Assembly: GCF_001571365.1 (NCBI RefSeq)
Contig: NZ_BCTQ01000056.1
Coordinates: 1 to 32,974, forward strand
Origin: Achromobacter denitrificans NBRC 15125
GTDB lineage: Bacteria > Pseudomonadota > Gammaproteobacteria > Burkholderiales > Burkholderiaceae_B
DNA: 32,974 nucleotides
Reading direction: 5' to 3'
Part shown: in pieces, positions 24,455 through 32,828 of the stretch
Numbering within the stretch: position 1 is the first letter of the stretch
How the letters are laid out: every line of letters begins with the position of its first letter
Made by a program: the position numbers and the translations under genes
Notes under the pieces: model-generated
The model's input: the letters and a program-made list of their open reading frames with translations, nothing else
Databases searched by the model: none
Told to the model about the DNA's origin: nothing

Positions 24455-24489
24455 CCCCACTTAATTGCACAATTTCCTACTATTTCCCA
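24455..24489 (-). promoter_or_regulatory. MraZ operator: TGGGN-like boxes every 10 bp
   Basis: On the leftward strand the boxes read TGGGA (24489-24485), TAGGA (24479-24475), TGCAA (24469-24465) and TGGGG (24459-24455), each separated by exactly 5 nt. Known MraZ operators are TGGGN repeats spaced by 5 nt, so this fits one helical face. The first box abuts the -10 element and the last coincides with the mraZ ribosome site. The third box is degenerate. Confidence 0.75.
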
Positions 24490-24517
24490 CTCTACGGTAT
24501 GGGACAGGGGCGGTCAA
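24489..24517 (-). promoter_or_regulatory. Promoter of the mraZ/dcw cluster
   Basis: The leftward strand has TTGACC (24517-24512) as -35, a 17 nt spacer and TAGAGT (24494-24489) as -10. The start point would fall near 24482, giving a leader of about 35 nt before mraZ. The overlap with MraZ boxes implies autorepression. Confidence 0.75.
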
Positions 24518-24574
24518 GCGCGTGGTTGCAATTTTTTCAATCACAACAAGGACTTAGATCAATATGTAAATCCG

Positions 24575-24608
24575 CAAAAATAAAAACCTCCTAATAAATC
24601 AGGAGGTT
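24575..24608 (-). terminator. Rho-independent terminator between rnpB and mraZ
   Basis: Leftward, AACCTCCT and AGGAGGTT form an 8 bp stem with an 8 nt loop, followed by a T-rich tail (TTTTATTTTT). It would insulate the mraZ promoter from upstream transcription and would end any small transcript arising after the first rnpB terminator. Confidence 0.85.
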
Positions 24609-24732
24609 GCGGCACTATCTAAAAGTCCTTCTTCAGAAGTAGCGGCTAACAATGGCTTTGCATTGTTTTACGATCGGTCCTTCGCTCCTATTGGCGAGGC
24701 TTCCCGCCGTGCCCGGCGCCGCCGGCCTTCGG
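24575..24732 (-). ncRNA. Possible small RNA between two terminators
   Basis: The ~120 nt between the first rnpB terminator and the second terminator contains no credible gene but does contain structure. Reading leftward there is a perfect 7 bp hairpin AACAATG/CATTGTT (24648-24667) and a small CTTC/GAAG hairpin (24628-24639); the strong terminator at 24575-24608 follows. Local base composition is AT-richer than the flanks. This arrangement is what a short independent sRNA, or an extended rnpB 3' product, would look like. I find no convincing promoter, so this is speculative. Confidence 0.3.
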
Positions 24733-24757
24733 AAAAATGGCGCGGCCCGGTCCGCGC
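24733..24757 (-). terminator. Probable terminator of rnpB
   Basis: Leftward, GCGCGG and CCGCGC form a GC-only stem around a 6 nt loop, followed within two bases by five T. It lies about 45 nt beyond the mature 3' end of the RNase P RNA. The T-run is short, so termination may be incomplete. Confidence 0.55.
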
Positions 24758-24801
24758 GGCGCCGGAACCGATCTGGCGGCCGCCCGATTTGAGAATGAGT
24801 T

Positions 24802-25207
24802 GCAAGACGGATCTATAGGCCGGATTCTGTACACCAGGTTTCCCTGGCGGACGATCATTCCTCTGCGCGGACCATTGCTGGGCCGCTGTAGCCATCTACC
24901 CGCATACTCGGACGGAGCCGCCCTTCGCAGCCCGGAGGCCGCACGCATGCCTATTTGATGTTGCTCCGGATAGAGGTTGCCGCGTTTCACCCTGCGATGC
25001 CGCCGCCCGTTGCCGGACGGCGCGATACGGAGATGGCCGTACCTGTGCGCGCGATGCGCGCCCACCCCGCAGACTCGTCTCTGTGGCCCTATTCCTCAAC
25101 CGCGCCCGAAGACGCGGCCGGACGGCCGTTAGCCGTTATCCTGCCCTGTGGAGTCCGGACCTTCCTCGATGGATTTTCATCCACCGCGATCGCCCGATCC
25201 GCCTTGC
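24802..25207 (-). ncRNA. rnpB: RNase P RNA (bacterial type A)
   Basis: This RNA is the catalytic subunit that matures tRNA 5' ends. Reading leftward, conserved region I is GAGGAAGGTCCGGACTCC (complement of about 25155-25172) followed by ACAGGGC. Region V near the 3' end is ACAGAATCCGGCCTATAG. Helix P1 closes the molecule exactly: 5' GCAAGGCGGATC (25207-25196) pairs along all 12 bp with GATCCGTCTTGC (24813-24802). The length of about 406 nt is typical. The mature ends may extend a few bases beyond P1. It is divergent from uup and upstream of the dcw cluster. Confidence 0.95.
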
Positions 25208-25214
25208 GGTTCGT

Positions 25215-25220
25215 ATTCTA
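25215..25220 (-). promoter_or_regulatory. -10 element of rnpB
   Basis: The leftward strand reads TAGAAT, 7 nt before the first base of helix P1, which fits a start point at about 25207. The -35 region is poor (GGGGAC at 17 nt), so the rest of the promoter is unclear. Confidence 0.55.
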
Positions 25221-25336
25221 GTACAGGTGGCGGCTCCGTCCCCGAAGCGGACGCCTCGGCACCCGCCGCAAACGGCCTCGCGGGTTCCTGCGACAATACG
25301 CCTTGATTCGCATCGACGCAGACGCTACCCGATTAC

Positions 25337-27163
<1,827 letters not shown>

Positions 27164-27172
27164 TCAGGCTGT

Positions 27173-27190
27173 CTCTATATACATATAGAG
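27173..27190. other. AT-rich palindrome after uup
   Basis: CTCTATAT and ATATAGAG flank AC, forming 8 bp arms between the uup stop and its terminator. There is no T-run immediately after it. It could protect the mRNA 3' end or be chance. Confidence 0.4.
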
Positions 27191-27200
27191 GCGCAAGAAC

Positions 27201-27228
27201 AATGCCCCCGACGTCGGGGGCATTTTTT
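27201..27228 (+). terminator. Rho-independent terminator of uup
   Basis: AATGCCCCCGAC and GTCGGGGGCATT pair perfectly over 12 bp, followed by a run of T (six counting the last stem base). It is strong in the rightward direction. The leftward strand lacks a T-run, so it is not clearly bidirectional for the convergent pyrC. Confidence 0.9.
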
Positions 27229-27269
27229 AATGGCGCGCCCCTTGCGGAGCGGCGCCGTCCCGCGGCCGG

Positions 27270-28334
27270 TCAGGCCCGCGCGCGCCAGGTCAGCGCTTCG
27301 CCCGCGGCCAGCGGAACCAACGTCGTGTTGCCGAACGCCAGCTCCTCGGGCACCTGATAGGCCTCGCGCGCCAGCGTCAACGTGCCCGTATTGCGCGGCA
27401 AGCCGTAGAAGTCCGGGCCGTGGAAACTGGCGAAACCTTCCAGCTTGTCCAGCTTGCCCACCGCGTCGAACGCGGTTGCGTACAACTCCATGGCGTGCAG
27501 GGCGGTGTAGCAGCCGGCGCAGCCGCAGGCATGCTCCTTCAGGCCGCGCGCATGCGGCGCGCTGTCGGTTCCCAGGAAGAAACGCGGGTTGCCGCTAGTG
27601 GCCGCGTCGACCAGCGCAAGGCGGTGCGTCTCGCGCTTGAGGACGGGCAGACAGTAGAAGTGCGGCCGCACGCCGCCCTGGAAAATCGCGTTGCGGTTGT
27701 ACAGCAGGTGCTGCGGCGTGATCGTCGCGGCAATGGGGCCTTCGGCATCCCGCACGTACTCCGCGCCTTCTTTCGTCGTGATGTGTTCGAACACCACCTT
27801 CAAGGCGGGGAAAGCGCGGCGCAGCGGCTTCATGACGCGTTCGACAAAGATCGCCTCGCGGTCGAACAGATCGATGGACGGATCCGTCACTTCGCCATGC
27901 ACCAACAGCGGCATGCCGCATTTTTCCAGTGCTTCCAGCGCCTTGGCGCACTTGCCCAGCAGGTCCGTCACGCCGGCGTCCGAATTGGTCGTGGCGCCCG
28001 CGGGGTAGAGCTTCACGGCATAGACCTGGCCCGACTCGTAGGCGCGGAATATCTCTTCCGACGAGGTGTTGTCGGTGAGGTAAAGCGTCATCAGCGGCGT
28101 GAAGGCGTCGGCATTGCCTCCCGCTTTCTTCAAGGCCTCAAGAATGCGGCCGCGATAGGCCAGCGCCTGCTCGGTGGTCGTGACCGGCGGCTTCAGGTTG
28201 GGCATGATGATGGCGCGCGCGAACTGGCGCGCGGTGTCTGCCACCACGGCCTCCAGGGCGGCGCCGTCGCGCAGGTGCAAATGCCAGTCGTCCGGCCGGG
28301 TGATGGTGAGCTGAGTCGTGCTTTGAGTAGACAT
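27270..28334 (-). CDS. pyrC: Dihydroorotase (class II, PyrC)
   Basis: The 354-residue cytosolic zinc enzyme closes carbamoyl aspartate to dihydroorotate in pyrimidine synthesis. Metal ligands are all visible: His18 and His20 in WHLHLRD, the carboxylated Lys108 in YAVKLYP, His146 in LLVHGEV, His184 in FEHITT and Asp257 in LGTDSAPH. Length and motifs match the homodimeric E. coli-type enzyme. It lies 11 nt downstream of the M20 amidohydrolase gene on the same strand, so the two probably form an operon. It converges on uup. Confidence 0.95.
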   Translation of the reverse strand: MSTQSTTQLTITRPDDWHLHLRDGAALEAVVADTARQFARAIIMPNLKPPVTTTEQALAYRGRILEALKKAGGNADAFTPLMTLYLTDNTSSEEIFRAYESGQVYAVKLYPAGATTNSDAGVTDLLGKCAKALEALEKCGMPLLVHGEVTDPSIDLFDREAIFVERVMKPLRRAFPALKVVFEHITTKEGAEYVRDAEGPIAATITPQHLLYNRNAIFQGGVRPHFYCLPVLKRETHRLALVDAATSGNPRFFLGTDSAPHARGLKEHACGCAGCYTALHAMELYATAFDAVGKLDKLEGFASFHGPDFYGLPRNTGTLTLAREAYQVPEELAFGNTTLVPLAAGEALTWRARA

Positions 28335-28345
28335 GGAAGGGCTTC

Positions 28346-29539
28346 TTAATCTGCCAGCGGCATGCCCCGTTCGGCCAGCGCGCAGAACATCGCGCTGCCC
28401 AGGGGAATGACGGCATCGTTGAAATCGAAATGCGAGTTGTGCAGCACGCAGCCGGAATCGGCCCCGCCCTGCCCGAGCCGGAAATAGGCGCCCGGCTTGC
28501 TCTGCAACATGAAGGAGAAATCTTCGGAGCCCATCGAAGGCACCAGGTCCCGCACCACGTTCTCCTTGCCTATCATCTCGGTGGCGATGTCGGCCACCAG
28601 GTTGGCGTGCTGCGGCGTGTTCAGGGTTGCGGGATAAATGCGTTCGTAGATTACCTCCGCCGTGCCGCCGAAAGCACCCGCGATCGCCGACACCAGTTCG
28701 CGCATGCGCGTTTCCACCATTTCCTGCACGGACTTGCGGAACGTGCGCACCGTGCCCACCATCTTGGCCTCACGCGGAATCACGCTCATCGCGCCGGGAT
28801 GCCCGGCCTGCAGGGATCCGATGGAAACGACCGCCGAATCCAGCGGATTCACGTTGCGCGACACGATCGTCTGCAAGGCCGTGATGATCTGCCCCGCGAT
28901 AGTGACCGGATCGATGGTCTGGTAGGGATGCGCGCCGTGGCCGCCGCGCCCCGTGATCTGGATCTCGAAGCGATCGGCCGCGGCCATCATCGGCCCGGGG
29001 TTGATGCCCACGGTGCCGGGCTTCAGGCCCGGCCAATTATGCAGCGCGTAGATCGCATCGCACGGAAAGGTGTCGAAGAGGCCATCTTCCAGCATGGCGC
29101 GCGCGCCGCCGCGGCCTTCCTCGGCGGGCTGAAAAATCAACACGGCGGTGCCGTCGAAATTGCGCGTTTGCGCCAGATACTTGGCCGCCCCGATCAAGAT
29201 CGCCGTGTGGCCGTCATGCCCGCAGCCGTGCATAAGCCCCGGCTTCGTGGACTTGTGGCCGAAATCGTTGTCCTCCGTCATGGGCAGCGCATCCATGTCG
29301 GCGCGCAGGCCGATCATGCGTCCGCTGTCGCAGCGCTTGCCGCGGATGACGCCGACCACGCCCGTCTTGCCGATGCCCCGATGCACCTCGATCCCCAGCG
29401 CTTCCAGCGCGCCGGCCACGATTCCGGACGTCCGCACCTCCTCGAAACCCAGTTCGGGATGAGCATGCAGATCGCGCCGCAGCGCCGTCAATTCGTCATG
29501 AAACAGCCGGATTGATTCCAGTGGAGAACGTGCGTACAT
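28346..29539 (-). CDS. M20-family amidohydrolase (hippurate hydrolase-like)
   Basis: The 397-residue protein has the M20D amidohydrolase pattern: RRDLHAHPELGFEE, LRADMDALPM, the metal-binding MHGCGHDGHT (Cys106, His108, His111 region), catalytic QPAEEGRGGA (Glu140/Glu141) and the dimerisation domain with GGHGAHPYQTIDPV. It ends with SMGSEDFSFML. Such enzymes hydrolyse N-acyl or N-aroyl amino acids; the substrate cannot be told from sequence. It has no signal peptide. The ATG at 29539 lacks a Shine-Dalgarno; the bases just before it on this strand read ACCTCCT, the complement of one. It sits directly upstream of pyrC. Confidence 0.88.
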   Translation of the reverse strand: MYARSPLESIRLFHDELTALRRDLHAHPELGFEEVRTSGIVAGALEALGIEVHRGIGKTGVVGVIRGKRCDSGRMIGLRADMDALPMTEDNDFGHKSTKPGLMHGCGHDGHTAILIGAAKYLAQTRNFDGTAVLIFQPAEEGRGGARAMLEDGLFDTFPCDAIYALHNWPGLKPGTVGINPGPMMAAADRFEIQITGRGGHGAHPYQTIDPVTIAGQIITALQTIVSRNVNPLDSAVVSIGSLQAGHPGAMSVIPREAKMVGTVRTFRKSVQEMVETRMRELVSAIAGAFGGTAEVIYERIYPATLNTPQHANLVADIATEMIGKENVVRDLVPSMGSEDFSFMLQSKPGAYFRLGQGGADSGCVLHNSHFDFNDAVIPLGSAMFCALAERGMPLAD

Positions 29540-29609
29540 AGGAGGTTACAGAATGACGAGAGAGGGGGGACAATCTGTGCATTTTAGTTGCTACAGAGGA
29601 TAAATGCCT

Positions 29610-29638
29610 TTGTCTTTACGGGAGAGACACGTTATGCT
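29610..29638 (+). promoter_or_regulatory. Promoter of the SWIB-domain gene
   Basis: TTGTCT (29610-29615), a 17 nt spacer and TATGCT (29633-29638) make a good sigma-70-type promoter. The start point would be near 29645, leaving a leader of about 42 nt that includes the AGGAG ribosome site. Confidence 0.65.
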
Positions 29639-29686
29639 CCGGCCGCAGGACAATTTTTCCAACAGCCAGAGAAGGAGCGCCGCATT

Positions 29687-29965
29687 ATGGCCACAACCTC
29701 CAAACCCGCGACCGCGCGCAAGCCGAACGCTGCATTCATGAAGCCCCTGACCCCCAGCGCCGAGTTGGCCGCTGTCATCGGCTCGGAAGCCGTGCCGCGT
29801 ACCGAGGTCACCAAGAAGATCTGGGAATACATCAAGAAGCACAACCTGCAAGATGCCAGCAACAAGCGCAACATCAACGCCGATGCCAAGCTGCGCCCGA
29901 TCTTCGGCAAGGATCAGGTCACGATGTTCGAACTGACCAAGCTGGTCAACGCACATCTGAAATAA
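29687..29965 (+). CDS. SWIB/MDM2-domain protein
   Basis: This small basic protein of 92 residues has a flexible Ala/Lys/Thr-rich N-terminus (about 20 residues). A complete SWIB domain follows (MKPLTPSAELAAVIG, VPRTEVTKKIWEYIKKHNLQD, KLRPIFGKDQVTMFELTKLVNAHL). The domain is named for a subunit of eukaryotic SWI/SNF remodellers and is also found in chlamydial and some betaproteobacterial proteins, where a role in chromosome binding or compaction is suspected but not settled. The ATG at 29687 has AGGAG 9 nt upstream; the frame is open further back but without a ribosome site. It appears to be a single-gene transcript with its own promoter. Confidence 0.85.
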   Translation: MATTSKPATARKPNAAFMKPLTPSAELAAVIGSEAVPRTEVTKKIWEYIKKHNLQDASNKRNINADAKLRPIFGKDQVTMFELTKLVNAHLK

Positions 29966-29968
29966 GCA

Positions 29969-29998
29969 GGCAAAGGGCGTACCCCGTACGTCCCTGCC
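29969..29998 (+). terminator. Possible hairpin terminator of the SWIB-domain gene
   Basis: An AGGG-CGTAC arm pairs with GTACG-CCCT (one bulged T), extended by GGC/GCC, just after the stop codon. There is no T-run, so it is at best a weak or factor-assisted terminator. The rest of 29999-30135 shows nothing else. Confidence 0.35.
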
Positions 29999-30135
29999 TC
30001 CTGCTCGCCTCGACGCCCTGGCTCAGTGCCGGGCGAGCATGAATCCGCTGCGCCACGTCCCCCGCGTCACATCCCATCCGCCAGCGGCAACCCTGCCAGC
30101 TGTGCCGGCATCGCTTTATCCGCATCCCTCCATCG

Positions 30136-31011
30136 TCAAGCCTGGCGCGCTTCTTCAAGCAACCAGCCGCGAAATGCCGCCAAGTCCGGACGCTGCGTCG
30201 CCAGTCGCGGATACACGATCCAATAGCTGTAGTCGTTCGGCAGAACCAGATCGAAGAGCCGCACCAAACGCCCTTTGCGCAAGTCGTCGCCGGCGAGCGT
30301 CAAGCGCCCCAGAGCCACTCCCTGCCCGTCCGCCGCGGCCTGCAGGACCAGCGCCGAATCATTGAATACCGGACCTTGCGACAGGTCCAGCGTGACGTTC
30401 GCATGACGGCACCATTGGGACCACGCCGCGCGCGGCTGGTCATGCAACAACGACACCGAAGCCAGATCGGCCGGCTCAGCCAGCATTGGCGGGCCTTTCG
30501 CCAATGCCGGACTGCACACGGGAGACAGCGATTCGCGCGCCACCAGGTCCGCTTTGAGCCCCGGCCAGCGGCCCAGGCCCGAACGGATGCCGGCGTCGAA
30601 TCCCTCGCCGCCATCCCAGGTTTCCAGGGAACTGGTTACGCGCAAATCCACGTCGGGATGCCTGGCCCGGAAAGCGGGCAGGCGCGGCAACAGCCAGCGC
30701 GAGGCGAATGACGGCAGCACGGTAATGCGCAGTGGCCCTGTAGCGGCCTCGCGCACGCGTCCGGTCGCGGCCGCGATATGGTCGAAGGCCTGCGACAGCT
30801 CCGCCAGATACGAGGCGCCTTTGCGCGTGAGCGTCAGCGCGTGCCCGCGCCTCGTGAACATGGGCTCGCCCAGCCACTCTTCCAGTTGCCGCACCTGATG
30901 GCTGATCGCGGCTTGCGTCACGCACAGCTCGTCCGCGGCCCGCGTAAAGCTCAGGTGCCGGGCGGCGGCCTCGAAGGCGCGCAACGCTCCGAGAGGAGGC
31001 AGGCGTCGCAT
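30136..31011 (-). CDS. LysR-family transcriptional regulator (GcvA type)
   Basis: The 291-residue protein has an N-terminal winged helix-turn-helix (LGALRAFEAAARHLSF, TRAADELCVTQAAISHQVRQ) followed by an effector-binding domain in two lobes. The PPLGALRAFEAAARHLSFT opening and the RWLLPRLPAFRARHPDVDLR segment are typical of the GcvA/AmpR subgroup. Effector and targets are unknown. It diverges from a LysE-type exporter gene across 139 bp, the usual layout for a LysR protein that controls its neighbour and itself. By analogy with LysG-LysE and similar pairs, the ligand may be an amino acid; that is inference. Confidence 0.88.
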   Translation of the reverse strand: MRRLPPLGALRAFEAAARHLSFTRAADELCVTQAAISHQVRQLEEWLGEPMFTRRGHALTLTRKGASYLAELSQAFDHIAAATGRVREAATGPLRITVLPSFASRWLLPRLPAFRARHPDVDLRVTSSLETWDGGEGFDAGIRSGLGRWPGLKADLVARESLSPVCSPALAKGPPMLAEPADLASVSLLHDQPRAAWSQWCRHANVTLDLSQGPVFNDSALVLQAAADGQGVALGRLTLAGDDLRKGRLVRLFDLVLPNDYSYWIVYPRLATQRPDLAAFRGWLLEEARQA

Positions 31012-31052
31012 GGTCCTTGATTAGCTGTATTTATGAAGCGTATGAGAATAGA

Positions 31053-31080
31053 TCGTTTTGAAACGGCCGGATAGCGCTAT
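31053..31080. promoter_or_regulatory. Candidate LysR binding region between divergent genes
   Basis: Two short perfect dyads lie in the 139 bp divergent gap: CGTTTTGAAACG (31053-31064, 5 bp arms) and ATAGCGCTAT (31071-31080). LysR proteins usually bind such interrupted dyads (T-N11-A) next to the divergent promoters. Which, if either, is used cannot be told. Confidence 0.35.
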
Positions 31081-31150
31081 CTACTAGAGCCTTTCGGGCC
31101 GCAGCCATCAGGCGTCATCGGCCCGCCCACTCGATGAAAGGACGGCGGCA

Positions 31151-31756
31151 ATGATGGCATGGGATGTTTGGGCGGTGTTCCTCGGCTATGCGGTGCCGAT
31201 GATCGTCAGCCCGGGGCCCGGCAATACTCTGCTGGCTACCGCCGGCGGTCGCTACGGGGTACGCGGCTCGGTGCCGTTCTGGGTAGGCTTCGAGGCCGGC
31301 AACCTGGCGCTTTGCGCCCTTTATGGCCTGGGCCTGGGCGGAACGCTCCATGAATATCCGCAGCTCCACGCCATCCTGAAATGGGCGGGCGCCGCATATC
31401 TGCTGTACCTCGCATGGGGCTTCTTCCGCGCCAGCGCCGCGCCAGCAGGCGGACAGGACGGCGGCAAGCGACTGGGCGCGGTGGACGGCTTCGTCTGCGT
31501 GGTGCTGAACCCGAAAATCCACTCGATGATCATCGTCATGTTCGCGCAGTTCCTGACGCCGGGGGCCGGCCTTGCCGGCCAGGTCGCCCAACTGAGCGCC
31601 GCATTCGTGGTATTGGGCCTGTTCTGCCACTTCCCGTGGATCTACGGCGGCCAGGTCGTGCTGGGCCGCTATACCTCGCCCCGCGCCTTGCGGGTCCAGG
31701 CGCTGGTGTTCGGCGGCGCGATGCTGGCCGTCGCCGCCTACGTGGTGCTTTCCTGA
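31151..31756 (+). CDS. LysE/RhtB-family amino acid exporter
   Basis: The 201-residue inner-membrane protein has about six hydrophobic segments. The family signature near the N-terminus is AVPMIVSPGPGNTLLATAGGRYG, then VPFWVGFEAGNL, a central WAGAAYLLYLAWGFFRA and VVLNPKIHSMIIVMFAQFLTPG. LysE/RhtB proteins export amino acids or their derivatives using the proton gradient; substrate is unknown. ATG at 31151 has AAGGACGG about 5 nt upstream; a second ATG is the next codon. It is divergent from the LysR gene, which probably regulates it. Confidence 0.87.
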   Translation: MMAWDVWAVFLGYAVPMIVSPGPGNTLLATAGGRYGVRGSVPFWVGFEAGNLALCALYGLGLGGTLHEYPQLHAILKWAGAAYLLYLAWGFFRASAAPAGGQDGGKRLGAVDGFVCVVLNPKIHSMIIVMFAQFLTPGAGLAGQVAQLSAAFVVLGLFCHFPWIYGGQVVLGRYTSPRALRVQALVFGGAMLAVAAYVVLS

Positions 31757-31777
31757 TCGTGCGCAGACCGCGCACGA
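31757..31777 (+). other. Hairpin directly after the LysE-type gene
   Basis: Arms TCGTGCG and CGCACGA enclose a 7 nt loop immediately after the stop codon. There is no T-run, so termination is uncertain. Confidence 0.35.
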
Positions 31778-31860
31778 ATGGAATTCGGTCCTGGCTATTG
31801 GACGGAAAACAGGCTCGCCAGTGTCGCATCCGGGACCGATGCGCGTCCCGCGTGCCAATA

Positions 31861-31887
31861 GAAAAAGGCCGGCATAGGCCGACCTTT
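31861..31887 (-). terminator. Terminator of the small membrane protein gene
   Basis: Leftward, AAAGGTCGGC and GCCGGCCTTT form a 10 bp stem (one G-U pair) with a CTAT loop, continuing into a T-run. It lies about 20 nt beyond the stop of the gene at 31908. Confidence 0.8.
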
Positions 31888-31907
31888 CGCGCAAGGCTGG
31901 AATCCGA

Positions 31908-32273
31908 TCAGGCGTAGGTAGTCGGCGCCGCGCCTTCCAACAGGGCCAGCCAGCCCTTGATCAGGCGGTACAGCACCCAGACCACGGTAGCGGCCAGGCC
32001 GATCCATCCGATGAAAATCAAGGTCGCGATGGCGCTGATGGCCAGCCACAGCAAGGCCCACCAGAACGTGCGCAGCAGCCAGTCGAAGTGGGAGGCATAC
32101 ACGGTGCCCGCGGCATCCGAGCGCTTGATGTACATCAGCACAACGGCCGCCAAGGTGGCGATGCCCAGAAATCCACTCGTCAGAAAGCCCAGGGCGTACA
32201 GGCCATAAGCAACGTGGGTCAGCGTGCGCAGATCTAAAGTCGTACCGGGCACGGGGGTCTGGGGATCACTCAC
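31908..32273 (-). CDS. Small membrane protein (COG3671/DUF4870-like)
   Basis: The product is 121 residues with three hydrophobic stretches: VAYGLYALGFLTSGFLGIATLAAVVLMYI, FWWALLWLAISAIATLIFIGW and the overlapping IGLAATVVWVLYRLIKGW. The loop IKRSDAAGTVYASHFDWLLRTFW resembles that of uncharacterised proteins grouped as COG3671 or DUF4870. Function is unknown. I chose the GTG at 32273 because GGAG lies 7 nt upstream and the protein then begins MSDPQTPVPG; an ATG ten codons upstream (32303) has no such site. It lies alone between the LysE-type gene and the rRNA operon end, on the same strand as the rRNA genes, and is followed by its own terminator. Confidence 0.75.
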   Translation of the reverse strand: MSDPQTPVPGTTLDLRTLTHVAYGLYALGFLTSGFLGIATLAAVVLMYIKRSDAAGTVYASHFDWLLRTFWWALLWLAISAIATLIFIGWIGLAATVVWVLYRLIKGWLALLEGAAPTTYA

Positions 32274-32402
32274 GATAACGCTCCAACGAATTGACTCGGT
32301 CAATCTTACCGCACAAAGCCACCCCGCCCACGGCCGTTGTTATTTGGGCACATTCAATGCTGGCGCGGCTTGCAGCCTGATCGTCCACTTGCAGGCACCA
32401 AA

Positions 32403-32432
32403 GAAAAACCCCGCAGCGCTAGCTGCGGGGTT
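32403..32432 (-). terminator. Terminator after the distal 5S rRNA gene
   Basis: Leftward, AACCCCGCAGC and GCTGCGGGGTT pair over 11 bp around a 4 nt loop and run into TTTTTC. It ends the rRNA operon about 11 nt after the second 5S gene. Confidence 0.9.
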
Positions 32433-32442
32433 CCTGGTTTGA

Positions 32443-32558
32443 AGCCTGACAATGACCTACTTTCACGGACGTCCGTCCACTATCATCGGCGCAAAGGCGT
32501 TTCACTGTCCTGTTCGGGATGGGAAGGAGTGGGACCACCTCGCTATGGTTGTCAGGCA
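32443..32558 (-). rRNA. rrf: 5S ribosomal RNA, distal copy
   Basis: Reading leftward the gene starts GCCTGACAACCATAGCGAG, contains GGTCCCACTCC, CCCGAACAGGACAGTGAAAC and GCGCCGATGATAGTGG, and ends GTAGGTCATTGTCAGGC. The two ends pair as helix I over 9 bp. The length of about 114-116 nt and internal landmarks match bacterial 5S rRNA. It differs from the proximal copy at five positions, four of which form two compensated base pairs, so both copies should fold. Confidence 0.95.
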
Positions 32559-32663
32559 TAGCTGTTTGAACGCCTGCCTTCAAGGCAAGCGCTCCAATGC
32601 TGGAGCTGGCCCAACGGTTGGCACCTGGAGACTGGCTCGACAGGCGCCCGCCATGGGCTTTCA

Positions 32664-32702
32664 CAAAAAACAAAACCCCACAGGGTGTACCTGTGGGGTT
32701 TT
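32664..32702 (-). terminator. Terminator between the two 5S rRNA genes
   Basis: Leftward, AAAACCCCACAGG and CCTGTGGGGTTTT pair over 13 bp around a 5 nt loop, followed by GTTTTTT. It is a textbook intrinsic terminator lying inside what would otherwise be a continuous 5S-5S transcript, about 11 nt after the proximal 5S gene. Confidence 0.9.
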
Positions 32703-32712
32703 GAGCAATAAA

Positions 32713-32828
32713 AGCCTGACGATGACCTACTTTCACAGACGTCCGTCCACTATCATCGGCGCAAAGTCGTTTCACTGTCCTGTTCGGGATGGGAAGGAGT
32801 GGGACCAACTCGCTATGGTCGTCAGGCG
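32713..32828 (-). rRNA. rrf: 5S ribosomal RNA, proximal copy
   Basis: This copy lies nearest the (unseen) 23S gene. Reading leftward it starts GCCTGACGACCATAGCGAG and ends GTAGGTCATCGTCAGGC, with the same internal landmarks as the distal copy. Relative to that copy, helix I has a G-C pair in place of A-U, and helix II has U-A in place of G-C. It is followed at once by its own terminator. Confidence 0.95.

Noticed and set aside
29553..29603. 16-codon open frame with an AGGAGG ribosome site upstream of the SWIB-domain promoter
   Set aside because: It is short, ends before the mapped-looking promoter and has no promoter of its own; the AGGAGG overlaps the M20 gene start and may be chance.
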